From assembly GCF_039542035.1 (NCBI RefSeq), contig NZ_BAABHJ010000021.1, forward strand, positions 1 to 34,494: DNA of 34,494 bases, given 5' to 3'. A model generated the notes under the pieces. The model saw only the letters and a list, made by a program, of their open reading frames with translations, did no database searches and was not told where the DNA came from. Positions 14,628-23,694 of this stretch are shown here, in pieces; within the stretch, counting starts at the first letter, position 1; every line of letters begins with the position of its first letter. The position numbers and the translations under genes were made by a program. Origin of the DNA: Actinoallomurus liliacearum (lineage in GTDB: Bacteria; Actinomycetota; Actinomycetes; Streptosporangiales; Streptosporangiaceae).

Positions 14628-17600
14628 TTGAGCGCACGTTCGATGTGGTATCGCCCCCTCGATGCGGCACTCGTGCGGGCGACCACCTTCCCCGGCAGCC
14701 AGATCCCCGGCGTTTGGCCGGACGCAGAAGGTGAACCCGACGTCGAACAGTGGTGCGCCTGGCTCACCGAAGTCTGGGCTCAGAGACCGATCGCTGACGC
14801 CGCCACCGTCGCAAGCCCCGCGCTGGCAACCCGCGTCGCACAAGTAAGCCGAGGATATCGGCCCAGCACCCGCCAGGCGCGTCGCATGGCGCTGTCACTG
14901 GCCCGATACCTGGTGCGCGCCCACCGCAGGGCAACACCGTTCGCTCTCTTCGCCGGCGTAGCCCCGCTCCACTTCGGGCCGGAGACGAAAGCGCTGTGGA
15001 GCGATAAGCACCATGTCCGCGTTCGAGCCGACACCGTCTGGCTAACCGGAGTGATCAGCCAGCTGGAAGCGTGCGCCGCACTGCGGCATCGCCTCCCCGT
15101 CACGGTGAACGATCTGGCATTCACGCGTGGGGAACGGCTCATCGTGCCGTGGCAGCCGCACGCCGGTGCCCCGGACCGGCCGCCGACTGCGGAGGTGTCG
15201 GTGCGCTCAAACCGGGCGGTCGAGATCGTCCTGCAGGCCGCAGCGTCCCCCATCCCTGGCGGTGACCTGCTGAAGGAACTGGTCACTGCGCTGCCCGATA
15301 CCCCACGGCCCGCGCTTGAGGCCGTTGTCTCCGACCTGATCACCTGCGGCGTTCTAATCACCAGCTTGCGTCCGCCCTCGACGAGCACCGACGGCCTCGC
15401 CCACGTCGTCGACCAGCTCTCGGCAGTGAACGCCGTCGAGGTCCGGGAAGCAGCACCGCTGATCGAGCAACTCCTGGCCATCCATACGGCACTCGAAGCC
15501 CACGAGGCAGCGGCGAGCGCTGAGCTGTCGGCCGGTCGAATGCGGCGGCTGTCGGACACCGAGCAACCGCTGATGCTCGATGTTCGACTGGGCAGCACCG
15601 TGGTGCTCCCGCCGGCTGTCGCCGCCGAGGTAGCGCACGCAGCCGACACGTTCCTGCGGCTCACCCCGTATCCAGGTGGGCATCCCGCGTGGAAGGACTA
15701 CCACGACAGGTTCCTGGCCCGGTACGGCGTCGGTGCCGTCGCCCGGCTCGATGAGCTCATCGACCCGATGACCGGAATCGGGTTCCCCGCCCACTACGGG
15801 GACCCCGAGCAGGAGAAGATCCGCGGGGTGATGTCGCGGCGGGATGAACGTCTGCTCGCGCTGGCCCAGCAGGCCGCCTTGGACGGTGTGCGAGAAGTCG
15901 TACTCGACGACGACCTCGTCAACGCCTTGACGACGGAGGAGGCGGGCGAGCTGCGGCCCGCGCCTCATGCGGCGTTGTGCGTCGAGGTGTGCGCGCCCAC
16001 GCTGGCCGCGCTGAAGCAGGGAGCATTCACGCTCGTCGTCGTTGGAGCCGGCCGGACGGCCGTGGCACTGAACGGCCGTTTCCTTGACCTGATGCCCGAG
16101 CGCGACCGGCAGCGGATGCTCGGCGTGTTCTGCGGGTTGCCGGTCAGCGTCGACGGCGCGATCCCCGCACAGCTGTCGTTCCCCCCTGTGCACCCGCGCG
16201 TCGAGAACGTCGCGTGCGCGCCGCGTCTGCTGCCCGACATCATCACCGTCGCTGAGCACCGGGCCGAGGGACCAGGTCGCCTCCCGCTCAAAGACCTGGC
16301 CGTCACCGCCGACGCGGACGGCATGTATCTGATGTCGCTGTCCCGACGGCGGGTCGTCGAACCAGTCCTGGGGAACGCGGCGGCGCGGCACACCATGCCG
16401 CCGATCGTCCGGTTCCTATTCGAGCTCCCCCGCGCCCGGCAATCCGCGCTGTCACCGTTCCTGTGGGGAACGGCCGACTGCCTGCCGTACCTACCCCGCA
16501 TCCGGGTCGGCCGGACGGTCTTGGCCCCCGAACGGTGGCGCATCCCCGCTGGGGCGCTCCCCGGCCCGGACGCATCTGGGCCGGTCTGGGCCGTGGTGAT
16601 GAGCACTCTGCGCGAGCGCCTGAGGTTGCCGACCACCGTGAGCATCGGGGAATCGGATCGGGTCCTGCGGTTGAACCTGGACGAACCGATGGACCTTGCC
16701 GTGCTGCGTGATCACCTGGACAAGGCCACCAGAGCTGGGCAGTCCGTGAACGTGTCAGAGGCGCCGGCTGCCGCCGAGCACGGATGGTTCGGTGGCCGCG
16801 CCCACGAGGTCGTCGTCCCGATCGCGTCGACCGCGCCGCCGTCACGGGCGCCCGCGATAGTGCACATCTCAGGACCGCTTCCGATGGTCGACCCTGCGGA
16901 CGGCGTCCTTCCAGGGGATGTTGTGCTGTTCGCCAAGGTGTACGGGCACCCGGAGGTGTTCGACACGATCCTCACGCGGCATCTGCCCGAGCTGCTGGCG
17001 GCCGGGGACACCTCGCCGATGTGGTGGTTCATCCGGTACCGGGACCCGCGCCCGCACCTGCGGCTGCGCCTGCACCTCGCCAGCGCGCACGACTACGGGA
17101 CGGCCGCAGCCCGGGTCGGGGTATGGGCAGCTGACCTGCGGCGACGCGGTCTCGCCGCTGATCTCGTCCTGGACACCTACCGTCCGGAGACCACTCGCTA
17201 CGGATCCGGCACAGCCCAGACGGCCGCCGAAGCCCTGTTCGCCGCCGACTCGGCTGCCGCTCTCGTCCAGCTGCAGGCCCTGGCCGTCCGCGACGTACAT
17301 CCTGATGCGCTCACCGCCGCCAGCATGGCCGACCTCGCCTGCGCTCTGGCCGGAGGCATCCCCGCCGGGATGCGCTGGCTTATTGACCACACCCGAACAG
17401 GTCCGGCCCCGGCTTTAGATCGCGCACTCGTCCGCCAGACCATCGACCTGGCCGGCCTGTCAGCAGATTCGGCGGCCCTAGAGGAGTCGGAGCTCGCGGG
17501 CAGGATTACCGACATCTGGGGTGCACGACGCGAGGCGGCCACCATCTACACCGAGCGGCTCGGCGCCGACGCGACCCACCTGACGGCGGCCTCGGTAACC

Positions 17601-17738
17601 GGGTCGCTGCTGCACATGCACCATATTCGCGCGCGAGGGATCAACCCCGGCACCGAACGCCTCTGTCACCGGCTCGCCCGCGCCGCCGCGCTGAGCTGGA
17701 TCGCCCGCCATGACACCCCCGAGGGACAGCAGCGATGA
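14628..17738 (+). CDS. lanB: lantibiotic dehydratase LanB, full length
   Basis: A 1036-residue class I dehydratase. The TTG at 14628 is used because GAGG lies at 14617-14620 with 7-base spacing; an ATG at 14643 lacks one. The N-terminal glutamylation domain (PF04738-like) runs to about residue 740 and shows MWYRPLDAALVRATTFP near the start and RATPFALFAGV around 103-113. The C-terminal elimination domain (SpaB_C, PF14028-like), about 763-1030, includes VLFAKVYGHPEVFD and WWFIRYRDPRPHLRLRL. The enzyme activates Ser/Thr of the precursor with glutamyl-tRNA(Glu) and eliminates glutamate to give Dha/Dhb. Its end overlaps lanC as ATGA. Confidence 0.93.
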   Translation: MSARSMWYRPLDAALVRATTFPGSQIPGVWPDAEGEPDVEQWCAWLTEVWAQRPIADAATVASPALATRVAQVSRGYRPSTRQARRMALSLARYLVRAHRRATPFALFAGVAPLHFGPETKALWSDKHHVRVRADTVWLTGVISQLEACAALRHRLPVTVNDLAFTRGERLIVPWQPHAGAPDRPPTAEVSVRSNRAVEIVLQAAASPIPGGDLLKELVTALPDTPRPALEAVVSDLITCGVLITSLRPPSTSTDGLAHVVDQLSAVNAVEVREAAPLIEQLLAIHTALEAHEAAASAELSAGRMRRLSDTEQPLMLDVRLGSTVVLPPAVAAEVAHAADTFLRLTPYPGGHPAWKDYHDRFLARYGVGAVARLDELIDPMTGIGFPAHYGDPEQEKIRGVMSRRDERLLALAQQAALDGVREVVLDDDLVNALTTEEAGELRPAPHAALCVEVCAPTLAALKQGAFTLVVVGAGRTAVALNGRFLDLMPERDRQRMLGVFCGLPVSVDGAIPAQLSFPPVHPRVENVACAPRLLPDIITVAEHRAEGPGRLPLKDLAVTADADGMYLMSLSRRRVVEPVLGNAAARHTMPPIVRFLFELPRARQSALSPFLWGTADCLPYLPRIRVGRTVLAPERWRIPAGALPGPDASGPVWAVVMSTLRERLRLPTTVSIGESDRVLRLNLDEPMDLAVLRDHLDKATRAGQSVNVSEAPAAAEHGWFGGRAHEVVVPIASTAPPSRAPAIVHISGPLPMVDPADGVLPGDVVLFAKVYGHPEVFDTILTRHLPELLAAGDTSPMWWFIRYRDPRPHLRLRLHLASAHDYGTAAARVGVWAADLRRRGLAADLVLDTYRPETTRYGSGTAQTAAEALFAADSAAALVQLQALAVRDVHPDALTAASMADLACALAGGIPAGMRWLIDHTRTGPAPALDRALVRQTIDLAGLSADSAALEESELAGRITDIWGARREAATIYTERLGADATHLTAASVTGSLLHMHHIRARGINPGTERLCHRLARAAALSWIARHDTPEGQQR

Positions 17739-19009
17739 ACCAGCTCGTCGAGGTCCTGGCCGAACATCAGCTGTCCGCCGCCGCCAAGATTGCCGCCCGG
17801 CTGACGGACGCCCTCGCGCTCCCCACGTCGCCTCAACGAGACCGAGGCATCGCGGGCAGTCGGTGCCCGGGCCAGTCCCTGTCCAAAGGGGCCGCCGGGG
17901 TCGCTGTCCTACACGGGGTTCGTGCGCACGCAGGCCTCGGTGACTGGGATCGTGCCCACCAGTGGCTGGCGTACGCCACGCGAGATGAGGTCAGCGCCGG
18001 GCCCAACGCCGGGTTGTGGCATGGCGCGCCCGCGGTCGCCTTCGCAATCTCCGTGGCTGCCCCCTCCAGGCGATATCCACAAGCGATGAAGCGTCTGGAC
18101 GCTGCCGTCACCGCGCTGGTGCAGGCCCGCCTGGAGGCGGCCGCGGCCCGGATCGCCGCCGCCCAGCGGCCCTGCCGGGCCGAGTTCGACCTCGTCCGAG
18201 GCCTCACAGGGCTGGGGGCGTACCTGCTGCGCCGCGACCCGGGCGGCCGACTCATCCGCCAGGTGCTGACCTACCTGGTGCGTCTAAGTGAGCCGTTCCC
18301 CGCCGACGACGCCAGGCACGCGATACCGGGCTGGTGGACCAACGACATCCCGCACGGCAGACCCGCCGACGTCTTCCACGGTGGCCACGCCGACTGCGGT
18401 ATGGCTCACGGCATCAGCGGTCCGCTCTCGCTGCTGGCCCTAGCGATGCGGCGCGGTATCACCGTCGACGGGCAGGTGGCCGCGATCGGTCGGATCTGCC
18501 AGTGGCTGGACACTTGGCGACACGACGACCCCGCAGGGCCTTGGTGGCCGGAGCGAGTGACCTTCGCCGAGCTCCGCGCTGGCCGATCCACCCACAGCGG
18601 ACCAGCACGGCCCTCCTGGTGTTACGGCACCCCCGGCATCATTCGCGCCCAGCAGCTCGCCGCCCAAGCTGTCGGTGACCTGGACCGGCAGCGCGATGCC
18701 GAACAGGCCCTCGCCGCTTGCTTGTCCGATCTCGCTCAGCTCGCCCGCTTTACCGACAACGCGCTCTGCCACGGCTGGGCGGGGCTGATCGCCACCACCT
18801 GGTACGCCGCTGGCGATGCCATGTCACCGGAGCTGGCCGCCCATCTTCCCGGGCTGCTCGACAGGCTCCTCACCCGCGTCGACGCCGACGCCTCCCGGAC
18901 AGGGCGGACGCCGGGCTTGATCGATGGCACGGCCGGGATCGCGCTGGTCTTGCACGCCATCGCGACCGGGACACCCGGCGGCTGGGGAACCTGCCTGCTG
19001 ATCAACTAG
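17735..19009 (+). CDS. lanC: lanthionine synthetase C family cyclase LanC
   Basis: A 424-residue cyclase coupled to lanB by a 4-base ATGA overlap. The zinc ligands of the LanC fold are all present: Cys296 in SWCYGTPG, and Cys345-His346 in NALCHGWAG. The GxAHG motif (Gly222-Gly226, GMAHGISG) lining the active site is also intact. The protein catalyses addition of Cys thiols to the dehydro residues made by LanB, forming the thioether rings. Length and motif order are normal for the family. Residue 420 is an extra Cys near the C-terminus with no known role. Confidence 0.93.
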   Translation: MNQLVEVLAEHQLSAAAKIAARLTDALALPTSPQRDRGIAGSRCPGQSLSKGAAGVAVLHGVRAHAGLGDWDRAHQWLAYATRDEVSAGPNAGLWHGAPAVAFAISVAAPSRRYPQAMKRLDAAVTALVQARLEAAAARIAAAQRPCRAEFDLVRGLTGLGAYLLRRDPGGRLIRQVLTYLVRLSEPFPADDARHAIPGWWTNDIPHGRPADVFHGGHADCGMAHGISGPLSLLALAMRRGITVDGQVAAIGRICQWLDTWRHDDPAGPWWPERVTFAELRAGRSTHSGPARPSWCYGTPGIIRAQQLAAQAVGDLDRQRDAEQALAACLSDLAQLARFTDNALCHGWAGLIATTWYAAGDAMSPELAAHLPGLLDRLLTRVDADASRTGRTPGLIDGTAGIALVLHAIATGTPGGWGTCLLIN

Positions 19010-19038
19010 TCAACGCCGACCTAAGAAGGAACCCTCTG

Positions 19039-21102
19039 ATGAGCATCCCCGATCCGACCACCCCATGGCGGCAGGCAACCGTGTGGTGTGCTGACTGGAG
19101 CACCGCCGAGCAGATGGGAGTCCACCACCTCGGCCCGCAACTGGCCGCCGCCGAGCACAGAGGACTGATCCTCTCCTGGTGGTTCATCCGCAAGGCCGAA
19201 TCCTGGCGAATCCGCTACCTTCCCACTCCCGATCAGCAGGAGGCAGCCACCGCCCTCATCGAACAGGTGATGCGAGAGCTGACCGCCACCGGCGCGATCC
19301 GGCGGTGGGCCACCGCGATCTACGAGCCGGAGACCCACGCGTTCGGCGGCCCCGATGGGATGGCCATCGCCCACGAGCTGTTCCATGCCGACAGCCGCTA
19401 CATCCTCGACTACCTGCGGCACGCGCGCGTCGACCACCGGCGGGAGCTCGGGCTGATCCTCGGCGCCACGCTGATGCGCGCCGCCGACCTGGACTGGTAC
19501 GAGCAAGGTGACGTATGGGCCCAGGTCGCCGCGCACCGCACCACCGACCATCCGGTCCCCTCCGAGACCGCGGCGCGGAACGTGCAGCAGCTCATCACCG
19601 CCGCCGGGCACAGCGCCGACAGCCCCCTTACGGCCGTCCCTGCGTGGCCAGACGCCTTCGCCCATGCTGGCCGGAGGCTCGCCGAACTCACCGCCCAGGG
19701 CCGTCTGACACGCGGGCTGCGGTCGGTCCTCGCCCACCACCTCCTGTTCGCCTGGAACCGGTTGGGCCTACCGGGTGAGGCGCAAGGAACCCTCGCCGGT
19801 ACCGCCGCCCATGTCGTCTTCCACCGGGACCTTGAACCCCCTGGCCCGCAAATTTCCCCGATCGCCGCCGACCTCCCGGCTACGCTGACAGCGGTGACCA
19901 CCGACACCTCGAACCTGGATCCGGCGCAGCTGCGTGCCGCCTTGGTCGACTACATCCGCAGGCGCGGCACCTTCCGTACCTCGCAGGTCGAGCGGGCCTT
20001 CCTCACCGTGCCCCGGCACCTGTTCCTCGAAGGGGTCGACCTGGCGACCGCCTACGCGCCCCAGATCGTCGTCACCAAACGTGCCCCCGACGGCACCGCG
20101 ATCTCTTCTGCATCCCATCCGAACCTGGTCGCCACCCAGCTCGAAGACCTGGACGTCCACGCGGGCGACCGTGTCCTGGAGATCGGCGCGGCCACCGGCA
20201 TCAACGCCGCGCTCATCGCCGAAGTCGCCGGCAAGAGCGGCCGAGTCGTCACCATCGAGATCGACGAGGACCTGACCGCCGGCGCCCGCGCCGCCCTGGC
20301 CCGAGCGGGCTACCGCAACGTCGAGGTGATCTGCGGGGACGGCGCCGTCGGGCACCCGGCCGGTGCCCCATACGACAGGATCATCGTCACCGCCGAAGCG
20401 TGGGACATCCCCTCCCCCTGGTGGACGCAACTCGCCCCCGGCGGCCGTATCGTCGTACCGTTGCGCCTGCACGGCAGCGGCCTGACCCGCTCGATCGCGT
20501 TCGACCTCACCCCTTCGGGCCGGCTGGTCAGCCGCCACGCGCGGGTCTGCGGGTTCGTGCCCATGCGCGGCAGCACCGCCCATGACGACCGCATCGTCCA
20601 GCTCACCAGCGACGTCGTGCTCAAACTGGATGCCCGCGACCCACACGACATCGACGCGCTCACCCAGGCCCTCACCCACCCAGCGCACGAGCACTGGACC
20701 GGACTGCAGGTCCGCGACGACGGGCCCGTCGAACACCTCGACCTGTGGCTGGCCACCAACGCCAGCCGGTTCGGACGCCTGTCCGTCACCAAAGCCGCAC
20801 GCGACAGCGGGCTCATCAACCCGGCACTGCGGTGGGCCGGTGCCTGCCTGTACGACGGCGGGACGATCGCCTACATCGCTGCACGCCCCCACAGCGAGAA
20901 CGTCGACGAGCTCGGCGTCATCGCGCACGGACCCGACGGTGTCAAGCTCGCCGCCAGTCTCACCGATCTGCTGCACCAGTGGGACAGCAGCCGGCCCTCC
21001 CAGCCGGTCATCACGGCCCACCCGGCGAGCACGCCTGATGACGAGCTCGCACCCGGCATGCTCATCAACCGGCCCACCATGCGGGTGACGATCGGCTGGT
21101 AA
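19039..21102 (+). CDS. SpaB_C domain fused to FxLD-system PIMT-like methyltransferase
   Basis: A 687-residue protein from the ATG at 19039, with AGAAGGA at 19024-19030. Residues 10-270 are a second thiopeptide-type bacteriocin biosynthesis (SpaB_C) domain, seen in ILSWWFIRKAESWRIRYL. Residues 290-500 resemble protein-L-isoaspartate O-methyltransferase: VERAFLTVPRHLFLEG, the substrate-side TAISSASHPN (353-362), SAM motif I VLEIGAATG (379-387), then acidic VVTIEIDED and LAPGGRIVVPL. The last 130 residues are a family-specific C-terminal domain. PIMT-like enzymes in lanthipeptide clusters methylate an Asp side chain, which then forms aspartimide and may open to isoaspartate. Target here is probably an Asp of the precursor core, for example Asp36 before Gly37. 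Confidence 0.9.
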   Translation: MSIPDPTTPWRQATVWCADWSTAEQMGVHHLGPQLAAAEHRGLILSWWFIRKAESWRIRYLPTPDQQEAATALIEQVMRELTATGAIRRWATAIYEPETHAFGGPDGMAIAHELFHADSRYILDYLRHARVDHRRELGLILGATLMRAADLDWYEQGDVWAQVAAHRTTDHPVPSETAARNVQQLITAAGHSADSPLTAVPAWPDAFAHAGRRLAELTAQGRLTRGLRSVLAHHLLFAWNRLGLPGEAQGTLAGTAAHVVFHRDLEPPGPQISPIAADLPATLTAVTTDTSNLDPAQLRAALVDYIRRRGTFRTSQVERAFLTVPRHLFLEGVDLATAYAPQIVVTKRAPDGTAISSASHPNLVATQLEDLDVHAGDRVLEIGAATGINAALIAEVAGKSGRVVTIEIDEDLTAGARAALARAGYRNVEVICGDGAVGHPAGAPYDRIIVTAEAWDIPSPWWTQLAPGGRIVVPLRLHGSGLTRSIAFDLTPSGRLVSRHARVCGFVPMRGSTAHDDRIVQLTSDVVLKLDARDPHDIDALTQALTHPAHEHWTGLQVRDDGPVEHLDLWLATNASRFGRLSVTKAARDSGLINPALRWAGACLYDGGTIAYIAARPHSENVDELGVIAHGPDGVKLAASLTDLLHQWDSSRPSQPVITAHPASTPDDELAPGMLINRPTMRVTIGW

Positions 21103-21127
21103 CCGGTACCGCCAGGAGGTGAGGATC

Positions 21128-22276
21128 GTGAGGAAGACCTCAACCGCCGGGACAGCGCGGGATCTGAAGGCCATCGCAGCCGAACGATTCCCGCTCGTTC
21201 CGCGCCCGAAGCCAGTGTGCCGGTCGTTGCAGGCCCGTGTCGCTCGCGTATGCGAACGCGCTCACCTGGCAGCCCAGGGCGCGGATGAACCACTCATTCG
21301 GGCAGCCGAGGCGCACAACCTGGCCGCACTGATCGCCAGTGACTGCGGCCTGCCCGAGCTCGCGCACTCCCTATGCTGGCGGCAATTCGACGTCTTCCTC
21401 ACGGCTTCGTCTCTGGACGCGGGGACCGCCAGAATCGCATTACAGCCGCTGATTAACCTCGCTCGTCTCCGTATCCGTGATGGCGACGGCATCACCGCTT
21501 ACCGCATGCTGGATGCCCTGTTCAACGCCGTACGATCACGCACCGACGTGGTCATCGACGGCAGGACCATCCAATTCGGTCACCTCATCGGCGATGACGG
21601 TCACCGAGAGGTCATCCAATGGCTCTGGTCCGTCCTCCTCACCGACGGAACCCGCGCCCTGACCCGCACCGGCCGCTGGGCGGAAGCACTCCAGCACACC
21701 ACCCAGCACAACGGCATCGGCAACCAGCTCCTCGACGGCCGCCAGGTCGCAATCCTCGCCCGCGCCACAGCCGGAAATTACGACAGCGCTTGCCGCCTCC
21801 TGGCTGACACCTGCACGACCACTTCATGGGAAGAGACGGTGACGTCCTGCCTGAACGTCCTGTGCCTCCGCCTCGCCGATCGGCCGACCAGCGCTGCCAC
21901 CGCCACGATGCTGGACCGGTACCTCTCATTCGAAAGCGAGCACGTCGTCTTCCATGTCCGCCTCGGCCTCACGGTCCTGGACCTCGCGGCCGACCACAGC
22001 GACGTTCCGCGGGTCGCCGACGTGACTGTACAGGCGGCCGTGGAGTCCGGTGACGCCTACGCCGCTCAGGAAGTCTTGGCGCACGAGACGTGCCGTCCGT
22101 ACGCGCCAGTGGCACTGATCGAGATGGTGCAGTTCGCCGGACTTGGCTGCGCCACGATCCCCGCTAACCTCCTGGAAACCCTGACCGCATCCATCCGGAT
22201 CAGCGAAGGCATAATCGCCACGGTCCTGGCCGGTGGAGCGGAAGGCTCGCGGGAGTGGCCGGCCGTAGGACCATGA
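21128..22276 (+). CDS. uncharacterised helical protein of the lanthipeptide operon
   Basis: A 382-residue protein. The GTG at 21128 is preferred over the GTG at 21119 because AGGAGG (21114-21119) would overlap the earlier start and is 8 bases from this one. The sequence is almost entirely alpha-helical and TPR-like, with pairs of helices such as IRAAEAHNLAALIASDCG and ITAYRMLDALFNAVRS; no catalytic motif, signal peptide or membrane segment is visible. It follows the methyltransferase by 25 bases, so it is in the same operon. Possibilities include a scaffold for the maturation complex or a regulator lacking its HTH; I cannot choose between them. Confidence 0.8.
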   Translation: MRKTSTAGTARDLKAIAAERFPLVPRPKPVCRSLQARVARVCERAHLAAQGADEPLIRAAEAHNLAALIASDCGLPELAHSLCWRQFDVFLTASSLDAGTARIALQPLINLARLRIRDGDGITAYRMLDALFNAVRSRTDVVIDGRTIQFGHLIGDDGHREVIQWLWSVLLTDGTRALTRTGRWAEALQHTTQHNGIGNQLLDGRQVAILARATAGNYDSACRLLADTCTTTSWEETVTSCLNVLCLRLADRPTSAATATMLDRYLSFESEHVVFHVRLGLTVLDLAADHSDVPRVADVTVQAAVESGDAYAAQEVLAHETCRPYAPVALIEMVQFAGLGCATIPANLLETLTASIRISEGIIATVLAGGAEGSREWPAVGP

Positions 22277-22320
22277 TCAGCCGGAATGGGTCAGAGGACA
22301 TTCGCGCCGAATGGGCCTAT

Positions 22321-22394
22321 GCGAGCCTAGACAGCTGCGTTGCAGCAGCGGACTCTTAATCCGCGGGTTCGGGGTTCAAGTCCCTGGCGGCGCA
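22321..22394 (+). tRNA. tRNA-Lys(CTT) with degenerate 5' half (pseudo-tRNA or attachment-site remnant)
   Basis: The 3' half is a good tRNA: anticodon stem GCGGA/TCCGC (22348-22352, 22360-22364), loop CTCTTAA with anticodon CTT at 22355-22357, T-arm with TTCAAGT loop, and acceptor strand GCGGCGC (22387-22393) plus discriminator A. The 5' half does not fit. Taking GCGAGCC at 22321-22327 as acceptor gives only 4 of 7 pairs; GCGCCGA at 22304-22310 pairs 6 of 7 but leaves 37 bases for the D-arm. An intact 3' end with lost 5' end is what integration at a tRNA 3' end leaves behind. The remaining sequence to 22734 has a hairpin, a tandem repeat and nothing coding. Confidence 0.5.
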
Positions 22395-22405
22395 CCCGTC
22401 CTGAC

Positions 22406-22438
22406 CTGGGCGTTCTCGGTTCCACCGGGAGCGCCCAG
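22406..22438 (+). terminator. hairpin downstream of the tRNA-Lys sequence
   Basis: CTGGGCG (22406-22412) pairs with CGCCCAG (22432-22438), with a further partly paired CTCGG/CCGGGAG inner stem, followed by TGTCTATTTT. This is a terminator-like structure for the tRNA or the preceding operon. Confidence 0.6.
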
Positions 22439-22463
22439 TGTCTATTTTGGGGCGGTTTGGCGA

Positions 22464-22485
22464 CCGTGGTTGCTCCGTGGTTGCT
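22464..22485. repeat. 11-bp tandem direct repeat near the tRNA 3' end
   Basis: CCGTGGTTGCT occurs twice without gap at 22464-22474 and 22475-22485, about 70 bases after the tRNA 3' end. Short direct repeats beside a tRNA attachment site are typical of integrase arm-type sites; no function is shown. Confidence 0.5.
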
Positions 22486-22734
22486 CGCGTGCCGGATTGT
22501 GGTCTATCCGCCTTGCGGGCACCGCCGAAACGGGACGCGCCACTGCGGCCAGCGGCCCCATCAGCGAACCGGCAGCCCGATCACAGACAACGCTGCCTGA
22601 GGTCGGGAGGTAACCAACCGACCGGTCCCGCCCGCAGGCGTAGCCGGACATCACCTACCCTGCCAAGCCGCTCACTAGTGCTCCCAACCGGAAGGCTCTC
22701 TCGCCTGGTGCAGACGGTCGTCGACCGCCTGCCG

Positions 22735-23676
22735 GGAGCCGTCCCCGCGACGCAGGGCCGACCGCCCGTTGTACCCGGTTGGCGCATAGGAGACAGGGCC
22801 ATCCCCGCAGGCGCGGGGCCGACCCTCCGTAGCATTGTGAGGAGCCCGGTGATCGGGGACCATTCCCGCATGCGCGGGTCCAGCAAACCGCCAGCCGCAC
22901 CTGGCCCCAGGTCCTCGGGACTATCCCCCCACGCGCGGGGCTGACCACGACGACGCGCAGTTCCTGGAGTCCCGCCAGGCACTATCCCCGCATGCGCGGA
23001 GCCGACTAGGCGGGCAACTGGCCCGCGATCTCGACCCACGGACAATCCCCGCATGCGCGGGGCCGACACGTCACCACCGTCCATCCACACGAAGAATCCG
23101 GGACCATCCCCCCGCACGGGGCCGACTTCGCCGCGCAGCCGGTCGATGTCGGAGGCGTGGGGTTACCCCCGCGTCCGCGGCGCCGACAGCGGTCCGCCGA
23201 TCATGAGGGTCTGAGTCGGGGGGGCCATCCCCGCGTGCGCGGGGCCAACCAGCCGTCCGCGGCGACCTGCTCCAGCAGGTGGGGGCCATCCCCGCGTGCA
23301 CGGGGCCGACAACGACATGCCGGTGACGTTCCCGTTGCGCTGGGGGCCATCCCCGCGTGCGCGGGGCCGACGAGAACGGCGCCGAGGCGGCCGTGCGGGA
23401 GGTGGGGCTATCCCCGCGTGCGCGGGGCCGACAGCGTGGACAACGCGGGCGGCATGGTGTCGCGCGGGCCATCCCCGCGTGCGCGGGGCCGACGCGATCC
23501 CGGTCCCGGTGTAGGCCCGGACGGCAGGGCCATCCCCGCGTGCGCGGGGCCGACCGGGTCGTGACGGAGCGGCGGGTGCCGTGGGAGGGGCCATCCCCGC
23601 ATGCGCGGGGCCGACCCGCCGATGATGCCGAGCAGGCAGATGAAGTCGGGGCCATCCCCGCATGCGCGGGGCCGAC
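22735..23676 (-). CRISPR. type I-E CRISPR array 1, downstream of cas2
   Basis: Sixteen recognisable 28-base repeats with a 61-base period, read on the minus strand. A typical unit begins GTCGGCCCCGCGC, has a 2-base loop-side variation (AC or AT), then GCGGGGATGGCCC. Repeats nearest cas2 (starting 23649, 23588, 23527, 23466 on plus coordinates) are near-perfect. Those below about 23190 carry many substitutions and one shortened stem, the usual decay at the old end, so the leader end is at 23676. Only 18 bases separate the first repeat from the cas2 stop. The palindromic CCCCGC/GCGGGG stem is the Cas6e recognition hairpin. Confidence 0.95.
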
Positions 23677-23694
23677 ACTTGCTGAGCTGGGATG

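Noticed and set aside
15354..16391. 345-residue minus-strand ORF inside lanB
   Set aside because: Shadow of the dehydratase; no motif, no ribosome binding site.
18718..19038. Extension of the methyltransferase gene to an upstream start
   Set aside because: It would run inside lanC in another frame; the ATG at 19039 has a well-placed AGAAGGA.
22577..22734. Possible further degenerate repeats beyond the end of array 1
   Set aside because: At the expected 61-base spacing below 22735 no stem or handle sequence can be recognised.
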